Counted from the stretch's first letter, positions 1-11,338 are shown. The stretch: 64,000 bases of DNA from Acanthopleura granulata (GCA_016165875.1 JABBOT010000010.1:14967357-15031356), one strand, 5' to 3'. Notes: a model not told the origin generated them from the sequence alone. Program-made: numbers and translations.

Positions 1-475
1 AAGGTACCTGTATACAGCTTGTCACAATATCAACTGTTCTCTTTCACTTTGATGCAGTAAGACTCGTCATTGAACTGAACACTGCATGTAGTTTGACCTG
101 GTCACAGGTTAAGCTTTAGTAGGTCTTCCAGTGATATATCTAAACACATAACTTCATTCTCATATTTTCCTAGAAATTGCTGTGTGACCTTAATTGTGTG
201 GTACACACTAAAATCGATGCTCTGATTGCTGACGGCAGCTGCTTTATTCCAGGATTTCATTGGTTGAAACAGCTTTCTCTTGTGTTTGAAATGAACTCCT
301 ATCACCCAGTAAAAACGCAAAAGTCAACCCTTTTGCAATGGGTAAGTGTATATGTTTATTGGTTTTGCTGGAGACAACGAAACTGCCTGACAGTTGTGGA
401 ATTTGGCTTGTTACAAGTTGATGTGTTGCTACTCTGTACACATATGTGGCATATCTACTTGTACCTTGGTTTCAG

Positions 476-631
476 AACGAATCATTAATGTCGCCTGACA
501 TAGAAATTGACCCATCACTGGCATATCTGAAGGGGCCTCCATCAGAGCTGAAGAACTTCAAGGTGCTGGGCACAGTTGGGAAGGTGTTGCTGGTGCTGGA
601 CAGGAGTACAGACAGCACCTATGTTATAAAG
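476..631 (+). CDS. RPS6KC1: RPS6KC1 exon 1 in window: kinase N-lobe start
   Basis: The exon is 52 codons in phase 0/0, between acceptor TTTCAG (471-475) and donor GTAGGT (632). It encodes LKGPPSELKNFKVLG, then the degenerate glycine loop GTVGKVLL and ends at YVIK, the ATP-anchoring lysine position. The PPSELK..VLG stretch is the recognisable RPS6KC1/RPS6KL1 entry to the kinase domain. The internal ATG at 488-490 is not the gene start, since the family has upstream PX and MIT domains. Confidence 0.88.
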
Positions 632-3600
632 GTAGGTGCACTGTGTGTAGGGAGGCTCACATACGTGTACATGGAGTAGAAAGAGCACAAGCAGCACTGT
701 GTGCCCAGAAAACAGCACTGTGTGCCCAGAAAACAGCACTACCTCACAAAGGAATTGATATTTGATCAGCCTCAGTAAAACCTCAACTTTGATCAGATTA
801 GTGAATGGCTCTAAAGCGAGCTGTGACACAGGGGACAAGATTAGCATGTTAACATGTCTCAGTTGAGATGAATTTAATCATGTCAGTCAAGGATTCGAGA
901 ATGGCTTCTTTCGTCTCTCTTTAAATAAACACATTGGCTTTCATGGAGCCAGCTTTTAAACACACATTTAAATGGGGAACATTATTCTCTCTCCAATAAC
1001 TATAACGTGGTCACTCGATCGTGTATTTGAGACATGGAAAGTGTTATGAGCTTTTGAAATGAGCAGGCCTGGGCTAAATGGAAAATGGCAGGGCCATAGC
1101 TTTTTCTATAAAAAGAAATAGATAGGTGAAACTGCAGTCTATGTTTGGAAAGATTAAACAAACACCGAGTTCAGTGCTGGCCCATGATTAAGTGATAATA
1201 ATTAAGGTAATAAAACTCTCACACCTTTATAATAAACTGGAAATGAAAAAATCCGGCGACAAAGGATATTTTACATCCATAAAATGTGGTTTAAAATCAT
1301 AGTCTTGACTTTTAACTTAACCATATATTTGGGTCCTTTGTCATTTCGTTATAGCTCAATGGAGCCTATGATGTGATCCAGAATCTGTCCAGGGACTAGC
1401 GCATTATAGATAGGAGTAGGCCACACAGGCTATGCCTATGTTATACAGGTGTGCATAGTTGTCACCTTTCTAGACAAGTATTTTAGTTTGCCCGTAAAGT
1501 GCACTTTTTTGGTGTGAAATTTTAGATCATATAGGGTAACTTATTTCAAAGCTAGTATTCACCGGAAGGGTTCGCTTCTAAGCCTACATGTAAGTGAAAA
1601 ATTTGCTGCCCACAGCGACTCTCTGTATCCTTGCATTTTACACAAACACGTTTGTTACATATCTGATACATTGTTCTTTCAGACGCTGCACAAAGCTGTT
1701 GTCACTCCAGTTCCCAAGCGACCGAATATCGTGCCCACCTCCTGCCCGTACATGGTGCAGTTTTACAAGTTTTACGAGACGGACAATGCCGTGTATATGC
1801 TGCTGCAATACGCCAGCGGGGGCAAGCTCTGGAACTACATCGGGGCCTACTTACAGTACAACCATGGCTCAGGCCTGAAGGGAAACGTGAACATATGCGA
1901 AGAAAAGGGCAAGGGGAACATCTACACTGGCCAGAAGCTACATTTGGAGGAGTCTGTTGGCCTGGACGGTAACAGGAATGGTAACTCTAACAGTGCCAGT
2001 GCTGGGGATGTCAGCGGAGACGTTGTCATCGATATTTGTGATAATGTGACGTATCTTTGCGAAAGAGACGGTAAAATGTGTGATATTACCAACCCGCTAG
2101 CAGAGGGTGGTGACCTGACTGATATTGTTACCATATGTGATAAGGATGGTAAGACAGAGGGTGGTATTACCACTGCAGTATGTGATGGGATTAGTGGTAA
2201 ACTTGGTGCAGATAAAACAGTCAGGAGCTTGTCTCCAGATGTTTGCTCATCAGCATATGTCGAGCTGTTTTCAAAAGAGACCCCTGTTTTACAGGAACAA
2301 GGGTTAACGGAGGTAGGAGTGAAATTTGTCAGCTATAAAGATTCGGCGGAAGCGAAGCCAGAAATCACGACCAATCAATCACTTCCCTCCACCACAAATG
2401 GTGTTGACCAACCGGATTTAAGGAATTGTAGCCTGTCCTCCGACGACATGATGCATACTGATTTGAGTGTTTCCCATAACACAAGTGCATTCTCAGAGAA
2501 GATTCCGCCGGGTGAAAGATTTGAAGAGACATTACAAGACAGTAAACGTTCCTTGGAGAATTTCTCCATAGGTAGTTTTGATGAAGGAGACAGTTTCCAC
2601 CGACAAGACAGCCACATGTCTGACTATATTAACAGTATTCCTGAAGAGTCTGAAGTCTTCTCAACGCAGGACGGGTTAACTTCTCCCTGCAAGGAACAGA
2701 GCAGCAGTGATCTGAAGCCACTCAACCCCCCGTACCCTGGTGCCTTAATAGATGAAGTAGATACAGAAAGTATTGTGAAAAGCACCAAAGAGTTGTTAAA
2801 GTCTGTGGACAGAAACTTGCAAGATGACAGGACTGCATTTAACACTGCGCCAAATTTGGAAGCCAGTCCCGAAGCCAGTATTAATAACTCAAATCTTCTG
2901 TCAAATATTACTTCAAATCATTCATCTTGTGAGCTTAGTATTTATGACTTAAACAAGTCCAAAGAAGGTGATAATTTGAGTTCTGGTGAGCTGCCAGCAT
3001 CAAACGGGACAGTTTCAGTGGACGACACAGTTGAGGTGGGTGTGGCTGTCCTGTCACATGACACAAGTGCTCCCAAACCAATCCCACCCGCAACAAAAAC
3101 TGAGGCGTCTTCGAGCGTGACTAAGCACACGGTTCAGCCAAGCCCTAGGGACAGGCAGCGGAGTGTAAGTGGCACTAGAAAGGGCACAAACATTATCAGG
3201 ATGAATTCGAAGGAACCCTGTCGCTCAGCGTCGTTCGAGTGCGACCTGAAATCGCCGTCGAAATCCCGCACGAGGACTATATCAGCTGTGTTTGAACAGC
3301 TGGATACGGCATCTGCACATAACCATGATGTGGTGAAGATTCCTGAGAACTGCATCAAACAGTGGGCAGCAGAGATTGTGGTGTGCCTTAACAGTCTCCA
3401 CTCCATGGGCATTGTCTGCAGGTGAGTACAGACATTGGCATTGTCTGCAGGTAAGTACAGACAAGTATCAGGGTGTTGTCTGCAGATAAGGACAGACATG
3501 TATCATGTGCATTGTCTGCAGGAGAGTACAGACATTGGCATTGCCTGCAGGTAAGTACAGACAAGTACATGTATCAGGGTGTTGTCTGTAGGTACATGTA

Positions 3601-6600
3601 CGAACATGTGTTGTGGGCATTGTCTGCAGATAAGAACAGACATGTATCATGGGCATTGCTTTGAGAACAGACATGACCAATACACAAGTGAGACAACTTT
3701 TACTAGCTTATCAAACACGTCATACACAAAACAGCCATAATCACACATACATGGACACATACTGAGCCTCAAAAACATAATAATACTGGTGACACGGTTA
3801 CTTGGTGACTGGATATGGAAACATATGCTGTCAGTAACCTCATACTGGGCAAGACAAAAGCTTTGCCTATTCAATGTAGAAGACCAATGCAGAAGCGAAT
3901 CAGTCAGGTCATGGTTTTTGGAGGAAAACAAAGTCCTCACTGTTACCATTGCCTCCCAAAGAAAACCAGAGTATTTTGTGGGATGTGGGATAAATTTTAA
4001 TGTTTGTTTCATCCAAAAACACAGCAAATGGGGCAGAAGTTCAAGATTAGAGTTTAGGTCGTACACAGCTGAAATCTCTGTATACTTGATATGAGCAACT
4101 GAACTGTGGTAGATATGATTTATGAGTGGTTGTTGTTGTTGCAGAGACCTAAACCCTGACAACATCTTGCTGGGTGACCGGGGCCATGTGCTACTGACCT
4201 ACTTTAGTCAGTGGTCTAACACAGAGGAGAGAGTGGAGGAGGAATGTGTGGAACAGCTCTACGTGGCTCCAGGTAAGCTGGCTCTACCTGATGTATGCTA
4301 CCTGTGTGAGTGTGGGCAACAGGTAACACAGGGTGGAGGAGGTTTATGTGGAGCAGCCGTATGTGGCTCCAGGTAAGCTGGCTCTACCTGATGTATGCTA
4401 CCTGTGTGAGTGTGGGCAACAGGTAACACAGGGTGGAGGAGGTTTATGTGGAGCAGCCGTATGTGGCTCCAGGTAAGCTGGCTCTACCTGATGTATGCTA
4501 CCTGTGTGAGTGTGGGCAACAGGTAACACAGGGTGGAGGGGGTGTATGTGGAGCAGCCACATGTGGCTCCAGGTAAGCTGGCTCTACCTGATGTATGCTA
4601 CCTGTGTGAGTGTGGGCAACGGGTAACACAGGGTGGAGGAGGTTTATGTGGAGCAGCCGTATGTGGCTCCAGGTAAGCTGGCTCTACCTGATGTATGCAT
4701 CATACCTGTATGAGTGAACACAGATCTGCTATGCTTGGTCAGATATCTGGTCACATTCTTCATGGAGGTCAGGTGTTAGTCAGGTACATTTCAGGCCGGA
4801 TGTTTTTCAGGTGTCAGGCCAGGTGTTTTGTCAGGTATCATTCCAGGTGTTTGTCAGGTGTCAGGCCAGTTGTTTTGCCAGTTATCAAGCAGGTGTTTTG
4901 CCAGGTGTCGTTTTTTTTCTGGTATCATCCCAGGTGTTTGCCAGGCATCATTCCAGGTGTTTGTCAGGTATGAGGCCAGACATTTGTCAGGTACCAGGCC
5001 AGGTGATTTGCCAGGTGTCAAGCCAGGTGTTTTTCAGGCATCAGACCAGATGTTTTGTCAGGTATCAGACCAGGTGTTTTTTCAGATTTTCAGATGTAGG
5101 AATAAGCACTAAGTCTGTATCTTTGGTTGTTTATGTGATATTTATTTTTATATCTGATTGTGTTTTACATGTACGCAGTACTGAAGAATATTTCACTTAT
5201 ATGATGGTGGCCAGCCTTATTGTGGAAGGAGGCCAAGCAAAACCAATGACCATCGGCAGGTTGCTGTATTACCTTTCCATATACGACTGAAGAGGAAGAT
5301 AGCATGAGCTAGACTGTCTTGAGGAGAGGCTCCTTGGTCATAGCACTGCACTAACTACTGCAGTCATGGAGGCCACTATTTAAGTGATACATGAATATTG
5401 TCAGTCATAGTTTATTTCTATTGTCTGTTCTTTCAGAGGTGCGAGGCATCACAGGGTACAGTGAGGTGTGTGACTGGTGGAGCCTGGGGGCACTGTTGTA
5501 TGAACTCCTTGTGGGAAGGGTAAGTATTGATGGGATCACAGGGTACAGTGAGGTGTGTGACTGGTGGAGCCTGGGGGCACTGTTGTATGAACTCCTTGTG
5601 GGAAGGGTAAGTATTGAAGGCATCACAGGGTAGAGTGAGGTGTGTGACTGGTGGAGCCTGGGGGCAATGCTGTATGAACTCCTTGTGGGAAGGGTAAGTA
5701 TCGAAGGCATCACAGGGTAGAGTGAGGTGTGTGACTGGTGGAGCCTGGCGGCAATGCTGTATGAACTCCTTGTGGGAAGGGTAAGTATTGAAGGCATCAC
5801 AGGGGAGAGTGAGGTGTGTGACTGGTGGAGCCTGGGGGCACTGCTGTATGAACTCCTTGTGGGAAGGGTAAGTATTGAAGGCACCACAGGGTACAATGTG
5901 GTGTGTGACTGGTGGAGCCTGGGGGCACTGTTGTATGAACTCTTTGTGGGCAGGGTAAGTATTGAAGGCATCACAGGGTAGAGTGAGGTGTGTGACTGGT
6001 GGAGCCTGGGGCCACTGCTGTAAGAACTCCTTGTGGGAAGGGTAAGTACTGATGGGATGACAGGGTGGAATGAGGTGTGTGACTGGTGGAGCCTGGGGCC
6101 ACTGCTGTATGAACTCCTCATGGGCAGGGTAAGTATTGAAGGCATCACAGGGTGGAGTGAGGTGTGTGACTGGTGGAGCCTGGGGGCAATGCTGTATGAA
6201 CTCCTTGTGGGAAGGGTAAGTATTGAAGGCATCACAGGGGAGAGTGAGGTGTGTGACTGGTGGAGCCTGGCGGCAATGCTGTATGAACTCCTTGTGGGAA
6301 GGGTAAGTATTGAAGGCATCACAGGGTGGAGTGAGGTGTGTGACTGGTGGAGCCTGGGGGCAATGCTGTATGAACTCCTTGTGGGAAGGGTAAGTATTGA
6401 AGGCATCACAGGGGAGAGTGAGGTGTGTGACTGGTGGAGCCTGGGGGCACTGCTGTATGAACTCCTTGTGGGAAGGGTAAGTATTGATGGGATCACAGGG
6501 TGGAATGAGGTGTGTGACTGGTGGCCTGGGGCCACTGCTGTATGAACTCCTCATGGGCAGGGTAAATATTGATGGGATCACAGGGTAGAGTGAGGTGAGT

Positions 6601-8912
6601 GACTGGTGGAGCCTGGGGCCACTGCTGTAAGAACTCCTTGTGGGAAGGGTAAGTACTGATGGGATGACAGGGCGGAATGAGGTGTGTGACTGGTGGAGCC
6701 TGGGGCCACTGCTGTATGAACTCCTCATGGGCAGGGTAAATATTGATGGGATCAGAGGGTAGAGTGAGGTGAGTGAATGGTGGAGCCTGGGGCCACTGCT
6801 GTATGAACTCCTTGTGGGAAGGGTAAGTATTGAAGGCATCACAGGGTAGAGTGAGGTGTGTGACTGGTGGAGCCTGGGGGCACTGCTGTATGAACTCCTT
6901 GTGGGAAGGGTAAGTATTGAAGGCATCACAGGGTAGAGTGAGGTGTGTGACTGGTGGAGCCTGGGGGCAATGCTGTATGAACTCTTTGTGGGCAGGGTAA
7001 GTATTGATGGGATCACAGGGTAGAGTGAGGTGTGTGACTGGTGGAGCCTGGGGCCACTGCTGTATGAACTCCTCATGGGCAGGGTAAATATTGATGGGAT
7101 CAGAGGGTAGAGTGAGGTGAGTGAATGGTGGAGCCTGGGGGCAATGCTGTATGAACTCCTTGTGGGAAGGGTAAGTATTGAAGGCATCACAGGGGAGAGT
7201 GAGGTGTGTGACTGGTGGAGCCTGGGGGCACTGTTGTATGAACTCTTTGTGGGCAGGGTAAGTATTGATGGGATCACAGGGTAGAGTGAGGTGTGTGACT
7301 GGTGGAGCCTGGGGGCAATGCTGTAAGAACTCCTTGTGGGAAGGGTAAGTATTGAAGGCATCACAGGGTACAATGAGGTGTGTGACTGGTGGAGCCTGGG
7401 GCCACTGCTGTATGAACTCCTCATGGGCAGGGTAAGTATTGATGGGATCACAGGGTACAGTGAGGTGAGTGAATGGAGGAGCTTTTTAACATAGAGAAGT
7501 AGAGGGGTGGGATTGTCAGAGAGTCCTGGTCTGAGGCTTAAATTGAGCCAACACTCTTTGTGTCCAAATGATTGAGGATAGAAAGAATGGAGAAGGGATC
7601 AATGCTGTTAGAGGACTCGTTCATAGTTCAGTATCCAGCTGATGTATCTGGTGCTGACATCATACATTACTCCCATTTATCATTTATATATAGGTGAAAT
7701 GTCATGAATTCCTTCACTTTTAAAAGTGTTATTTAACCTGTCAGACATCACTTTTGCTGTTGCATTTTAATATTTCACACTGAGATGCCTTGATGTTGAA
7801 ATGAAAAAATTATGAGATTCCAGTCTGAGCTTAGTGAGATGACATCGTAATACAAGTTTAGTCAAATTTAACATTCCTACATCACGCAGTCAGAAACGTC
7901 ACCATACAAGATGTTATGTAAAACATCACCCTATATGTAAGTCTATCATGGCCTAGGGCCAAAAAAGTTGCCTTATTTCATGAAATGGTCAAAATCATGA
8001 TATTGTCAAAATGTAAATGATAAATAGAGTATTACACACTGAAAAGTAGGAAAGATAACCTGCAAGCTGCAGATAACAATCTTTATGGTATCCACCTTAA
8101 CTGTGCAGTATTCTCTATGTGGTAACTGTCTGTTGTCTAACATTCTGTGTTGCTGTGTTGTTACAGAGCCTGTTGTCTGCACACCCCGGGGGAGTCAACT
8201 CTCACACCCAGCTCTTCCTTCCCGCCCACTTGTCAGACGAGGCCAGAGCTCTACTGGAGGAGGTAAGCACACTTCTGGTCTACACCAAACCAGTCGTCTA
8301 GTGCAATTCATCTGTTGGTTCGTTATATAGGTTCATCTAGTCTCCTGCTCAAACGTAGTCTGGGGCAATAATGGTTTTCACTCAGCTGCGTTATGGGTTG
8401 ATTTATTTATTTATTTATTTCATTGATGTTTTATGCTGTACTGAAGAATACTTCACCTATACGACAGCCACCAGCATTATGGGGGGAGGAAACAGGGCAG
8501 AGCCCGGGGAAAATCCACGACCATCCGTAGATTTGGGTTTTTTTATTATATGTAGATGCATTTAACAGATGTTTTTGGTAAGCCATTCTATTTTACATGT
8601 CATTTGTCCTCTTCTTCCATATTTAGGGTGGCCTTTGTTGCATATGTTGCATATGCATGTGTCAGTTTGCCCCCCTCCCCCCACCCCCAAAAAATTAAGA
8701 AAACAAAAGAATTAGTTAGGTCATTTGTGATGGTCAAGTGATGATATGAAGTAGGCAAGTTCCGTGCTGTACTACAAACGTACACGCTGTTACTGTTTCA
8801 GCTACTGCGTCACAACCCGCGCGAGAGGCTGGGTGCTGGCATTACAGGTGTGGAGGAGATCAAATCTCACCCGTTCTTCTGTGGCGTCGACTGGGCAAGT
8901 CTCACAGGCTGA
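476..8912 (+). CDS. RPS6KC1: RPS6KC1-like (RPK118) split pseudokinase, 3' part of gene, 6 exons
   Basis: Joined exons 476-631, 1683-3421, 4145-4272, 5437-5519, 8167-8262 and 8802-8912 have GT..AG junctions, compatible phases and 2313 nt in total (770 residues plus TGA). The family has PX and MIT domains upstream (not in this window) that bind phosphoinositides and endosomal partners, then a kinase domain split by a long insert. Seen here: N-lobe with degenerate glycine loop (GTVGKVLL) and YVIK lysine (residues 1-52), more N-lobe to the GGKLWNYI segment (53-113), a ~480-residue Ser/Thr/Asp-rich insert, catalytic-loop VCRDLNPDNILL, APE, DWWSLG and RERLGAG. The HRD position is CRD and the DFG position reads YFS, so metal binding is doubtful and it is probably a pseudokinase. 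From memory human RPS6KC1 has the same YFS. RPS6KL1 is the nearest alternative, but the very long insert favours RPS6KC1. Confidence 0.9.
632..1682 (+). other. intron of RPS6KC1-like gene
   Basis: This GTAGGT...TTTCAG intron is AT-rich. The only structure I see is a two-copy 22-bp tandem repeat near 694-740 built on GCACTGTGTGCCCAGAAAAC. No exon-like segment is visible. Confidence 0.8.
1683..3421 (+). CDS. RPS6KC1: RPS6KC1 large exon: N-lobe, long disordered insert, start of C-lobe
   Basis: This 1739-nt exon has phase 0 in and phase 2 out (donor GTGAGT at 3422). It starts TLHKAVVTPVPKRPNIVP, then the hinge region with YMLLQYASGGKLWNYI. About 480 residues follow that are rich in Ser, Thr, Asp, Glu and Asn, with no visible fold. 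The Arg/Ser run RQRSVSGTRK near the end suggests basophilic phosphorylation sites. The exon closes with IKQWAAEIVVCLNSLHSMG, the alpha-E helix, and IVCR of the catalytic loop. The insert between the two kinase lobes in one giant exon is typical of RPS6KC1. It diverges fast, so ordinary alignments will show two separated blocks. Confidence 0.9.
3401..3665 (+). repeat. tandem copies of the exon 2/intron 2 donor junction
   Basis: The last exon bases plus donor (GGGCATTGTCTGCAG then GTGAGTACAGACA) recur about seven times in the next 240 bp, irregularly spaced by roughly 30-60 bp. Two copies keep a strong GTAAGTACAG donor (near 3451 and 3551); others are decayed (GATAAG, GAGAGT, GTACAT). The orientation is the same as the gene. 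Confidence 0.85.
3666..4144 (+). other. remainder of intron 2
   Basis: Unique AT-rich intron ends in a T/G-rich tract and acceptor TTGTTGCAG at 4136-4144. Nothing coding or repetitive was recognised. The open frames across it on both strands have no family resemblance. Confidence 0.7.
4145..4272 (+). CDS. RPS6KC1: RPS6KC1 exon 3: catalytic loop, YFS in place of DFG, activation segment
   Basis: The 128-nt exon has phase 2 in and phase 1 out. With the preceding AG it encodes RDLNPDNILLGDRGHVLL then TYFSQW, so the DFG Asp and Gly are both missing. After an acidic activation segment it ends at EQLYVAP, with the final Glu of APE completed by the next exon. The catalytic Asp of RD and the Asn of PDN are kept. 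The donor is GTAAGC at 4273. Confidence 0.9.
4230..4698 (+). repeat. 100-bp tandem array carrying exon 3 donor junction, 5 donors
   Basis: Donor GTAAGCTGGCTCTACC occurs at 4273, 4373, 4473, 4573 and 4673, exactly 100 bp apart. Each copy is preceded by a match to the exon end (TATGTGGCTCCAG) and followed by the same intron stretch. Copies are almost identical, implying recent amplification. Reading past the first donor reaches TAA within about 50 bases, so use of later donors would truncate the protein. Confidence 0.95.
4735..5095 (+). repeat. degenerate ~24-bp minisatellite in intron 3
   Basis: About 14 diverged copies of a unit like CCAGGTGTTTTGTCAGGTAT fill this part of the intron. The unit repeatedly contains CAGGTG/AGGTGT. 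Copies vary in length and sequence, so this array is older than the adjoining 100-bp array. Confidence 0.85.
5130..5358 (-). mobile_element. SINE-family copy in intron 3
   Basis: Reading + strand it has a T-rich end, then TACGCAGTACTGAAGAATAT, TTCACTTATA, GGCCAGC.TTAT, CATCGGCAGGTTGCTG and the distal GAGGCTCCTTGG block. These segments recur in the same order at 23957, 30515 and 34350. It is diverged and its tRNA-like end is decayed. The tail lies at the low-coordinate side, so the element is on the minus strand. Confidence 0.75.
5437..5519 (+). CDS. RPS6KC1: RPS6KC1 exon 4: APE end and DWWSLG helix
   Basis: The 83-nt exon has phase 1 in and phase 0 out, acceptor TTCTTTCAG (5428-5436) and donor GTAAGT at 5520. 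It completes APE and encodes VCDWWSLGALLYELLVGR, the kinase alpha-F helix whose Asp anchors the regulatory spine. It is the only copy of this sequence in the array that has an acceptor. All later copies are donor-side only. Confidence 0.9.
5446..7480 (+). repeat. 87-bp tandem array of exon 4 plus its donor, 23 donors
   Basis: Donors (GTAAGT or GTAAAT) lie at 5520, 5607, 5694, 5781, 5868, 5955, 6042, 6129, 6216, 6303, 6390, 6477, 6562, 6649, 6736, 6823, 6910, 6997, 7084, 7171, 7258, 7345 and 7432. The step is 87 bp except one 85-bp step (2-nt deletion near 6522). Each unit has ~74 nt of exon 4, ending in the alpha-F helix codons, then ~13 nt of intron. 87 is 29 codons, so frames stay open until a unit carries GGGTAG; the first such stop is at 5631-5633 in unit 3. 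This also creates long open frames on the minus strand that are artefacts. Confidence 0.97.
7481..8166 (+). other. remainder of intron 4
   Basis: Unique AT-rich intron after the array, ending in acceptor TTGTTACAG (8158-8166). I see no further exon or repeat. Confidence 0.7.
8167..8262 (+). CDS. RPS6KC1: RPS6KC1 exon 5: C-lobe helices
   Basis: 32 codons, phase 0/0, donor GTAAGC at 8263. It encodes SLLSAHPGGVNSHTQLFLP and the helix LSDEARALLEE. The pattern HPGGVNSHT..L.LP followed by S.EAR.LL matches what I recall of the C-lobe of RPS6KC1. Confidence 0.88.
8398..8534 (-). mobile_element. SINE-family fragment in intron 5
   Basis: (TTTA)n, then TTTTATGCTGTACTGAAGAATACTTCACC, CAGCATTATGGGGGGAGGAA and CCACGACCATCCG. 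The (TTTA)n end and central domain are present; the distal tRNA-like end is missing, as expected of a 5'-truncated copy. Confidence 0.8.
8802..8912 (+). CDS. RPS6KC1: RPS6KC1 last exon: C-terminal end of kinase domain and stop
   Basis: 36 codons plus TGA, acceptor CTGTTTCAG (8793-8801). It encodes LLRHNPRERLGAG, then GVEEIKSHPFFCGVDW and ends SLTG. RERLGAG with E(I/L)KSHPFF is the AGC-kinase C-lobe end. The protein stops immediately after this, without an AGC hydrophobic-motif tail, as in RPS6KC1. Confidence 0.92.
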   Translation, partial: LLRHNPRERLGAGITGVEEIKSHPFFCGVDWASLTG

Positions 8913-11204
8913 CATGTTAACACACAGCCAGGACTGAGGCGCGCCAGACGCTGATGGAGCAGATGCTTGTACCAAAATGTACCCGATTTCGTGGTCACTG
9001 ATGTAAGGCCACAAACATCTAGCACCATTTAGTTCTGTTCCACGTTTTACGTATTTATGTGGTTGTTGATCCAGATTTAGTTCTGTACAGCTGAAGAGGG
9101 CACATTTTTGTAGATTTTATCTGGAAAACTGTGAAAGAGAGGAAAAGAATGGAAAAGACAGGAAAGGAAATGTTCATCAGAAGAATGTCCTTGTCAGCCA
9201 CTGGTGCACATGTGCGTGGAAGAGTAATTTTTTTTATATTGAATGACAAGAGAAAATTCATGGGGTTATTGTTTTCTTTGTAACCGTGCTTTTAAGTGCA
9301 ATTTCGTATTCCTCAAAGATTAGGAATAACTTTCATGGAATTCACGTTATCTCTGTACCTTTGGTGGAAAGTGTTTCTTTTTTCTTGACATTGCTGGAAG
9401 ACATGTGACTCAGTCAAAGATTTGTTGCCTTCAGCAGGTTTGGCCTTCTTGACCTTCAGCACGTTCGACCTTCTTGACCTTCAGCAAGTTTGACCTTTGT
9501 TGCTGTATGTTGGGGTGACAGACAACTGACAGGAGACATAAGCACTATGACATAGATAACAAAGCTTGACTTTCAAGCATTGAATGCCATGTGGAATTTT
9601 GTGGTTATCCAATTCTTCTCTGAGAACAAGTATGCTCTTGTGCCTCTGTCAAACAGTGATGAAACACTGTTATCCCTAGAATTGCCCTGATATTGTGTAG
9701 TTGTCAAAGAACAAAGTATTTAAAAAAACCTAAGGTTAAATAATTTCAAGGGATGTAAATGTGTGAAGACTCTTGAGTTGTCTCCCCTTACTTGTCTATT
9801 TACCAATAAGCCATATAGTGGTTTCGAATTGCGCATGAGCAGAACGCGTCATATGGTGGCCATTCGTGTCGACAGACTTCGGCAACAGCCCAGTGTAGAG
9901 CACAGTTGCATTTTTTTTTCTGTGTTTTTCACAGAGTTTTCCACGTGAAACAGCCCACAGCCCATGCATAGTCTCAGATGTCACAGACACATAAAATGCA
10001 CAAAATGGGCTGAATAGTGTGTCACTGCCTATGGTTACATTACTTTCAACACAGCCACAAGTGTCTGTTTATCTACCAGCGAAGGCAGTCCAGTCATGCG
10101 CTGTCAGCCATCTGGCTAAATCTGATTGAGAGTCAGATAATTATCTTTTCAGACAGAAATAATTTAAAACTACCATTGTCTGAATCATAGATCAGATATA
10201 ATATCTATTTAATATTAAGTGCACGTGTAACTCCCAATGAGTCCATTAGGGTATGTGTATATGTTATGCCATCACACTACACCTTTTTCCAATTTTTAAT
10301 GCTACAGTAGTCTAGGATTAGGAACATTTACATCCATGACACAAATGTATGTAAATTTTTATTTAATAACCAAAATCTGTGGTTTAAACTTCTTACAAAT
10401 ATATATATATATATATATGTATATATATTCTAGTTTTTTTCAAAATTGGTACATGTATCAAACCTTAATGTTTCATTATCGAGAAGAGCCTTAGATTAAA
10501 TTTTAACATTTAATCAAGTTGGATGAAAACATTGTTTTGCTTGTGGCCGTGTAAGTGGATATTTGTTTTGTTCATGAAGTCTAGATTGTGTTTTAATATG
10601 TACAATGTTGAAAGTTAACAGTGCTCATGAACTCTGTTTTCAGATATCAAGTGTTAACGTGAGGTCTGAAGCATGGTGTAACAGTATTTTGCCCTAGTGA
10701 TATCATTTTCTGCTCCCTTAGGTATCGTGTTGTATGGGTTAGTGTAACACATGTACTTCACTAGGTTTCCTGTGCTCATATTTTTAATACCGATCACACA
10801 TACAAGTACACATGTTGTATGAACGAGAAAGAGATTGTTGGCAGTTGTGGCAGTTATGTGATAAATATATAGTTAGAACATGCGTATATACATGTGTGTA
10901 GCATATGCATATGCCCAATAGGTAACCTTTAAATTAATTGTCTGTTATACATACATATAGTATATATATTGTTAATGCCTGTCAACATGTTTTGGTTGTT
11001 GGTGTTGTTGTGCTTACAATCAGAATCAAGTGTTAAGTAATGCACTGTGTGGACTTGGATATTGCAATTCCATCAGGTCAGTAGGATATTCAGTTTGCAG
11101 AAATCACATATATGTATGTGTGTTTACTAAATATCATATGACTTTAACAGTTCTGCAAGCATCTTGGTTGGTTTCAACATTTTGCCATTCTACTGTTGAG
11201 ATTT

Positions 11205-11338
11205 TCTCTTCGAGTAAGTGGACGTGGGTTTTCCCTTGGCTCTGCTCGGTTTCCTCCCACAGTAATGCTGGCAGCCGTCATATAAGCCGTATAAGTGAAA
11301 TATTCTTGGGTTAAACGCCAATCCAATAAATAAATAAA
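11205..11338 (+). mobile_element. SINE-family fragment
   Basis: Central domain GCTCGGTTTCCTCCCACAGT, then AATGCTGGCAGCCGTC, GTGAAATATTCTTGGG and a (AATA)n tail at 11325-11337. Only the 3' half is present, in plus orientation. Confidence 0.85.

Noticed and set aside
1..475. A further upstream RPS6KC1 exon
   Set aside because: Open frames exist on both strands, but I found no acceptor/donor pair with sequence resembling the PX, MIT or linker regions. Treated as intron.
5405..7451. Two long minus-strand open frames (376 and 672 codons)
   Set aside because: They are the antisense of the 87-bp array. A period divisible by three and no minus-strand stop in the unit keep them open; no domain is present.
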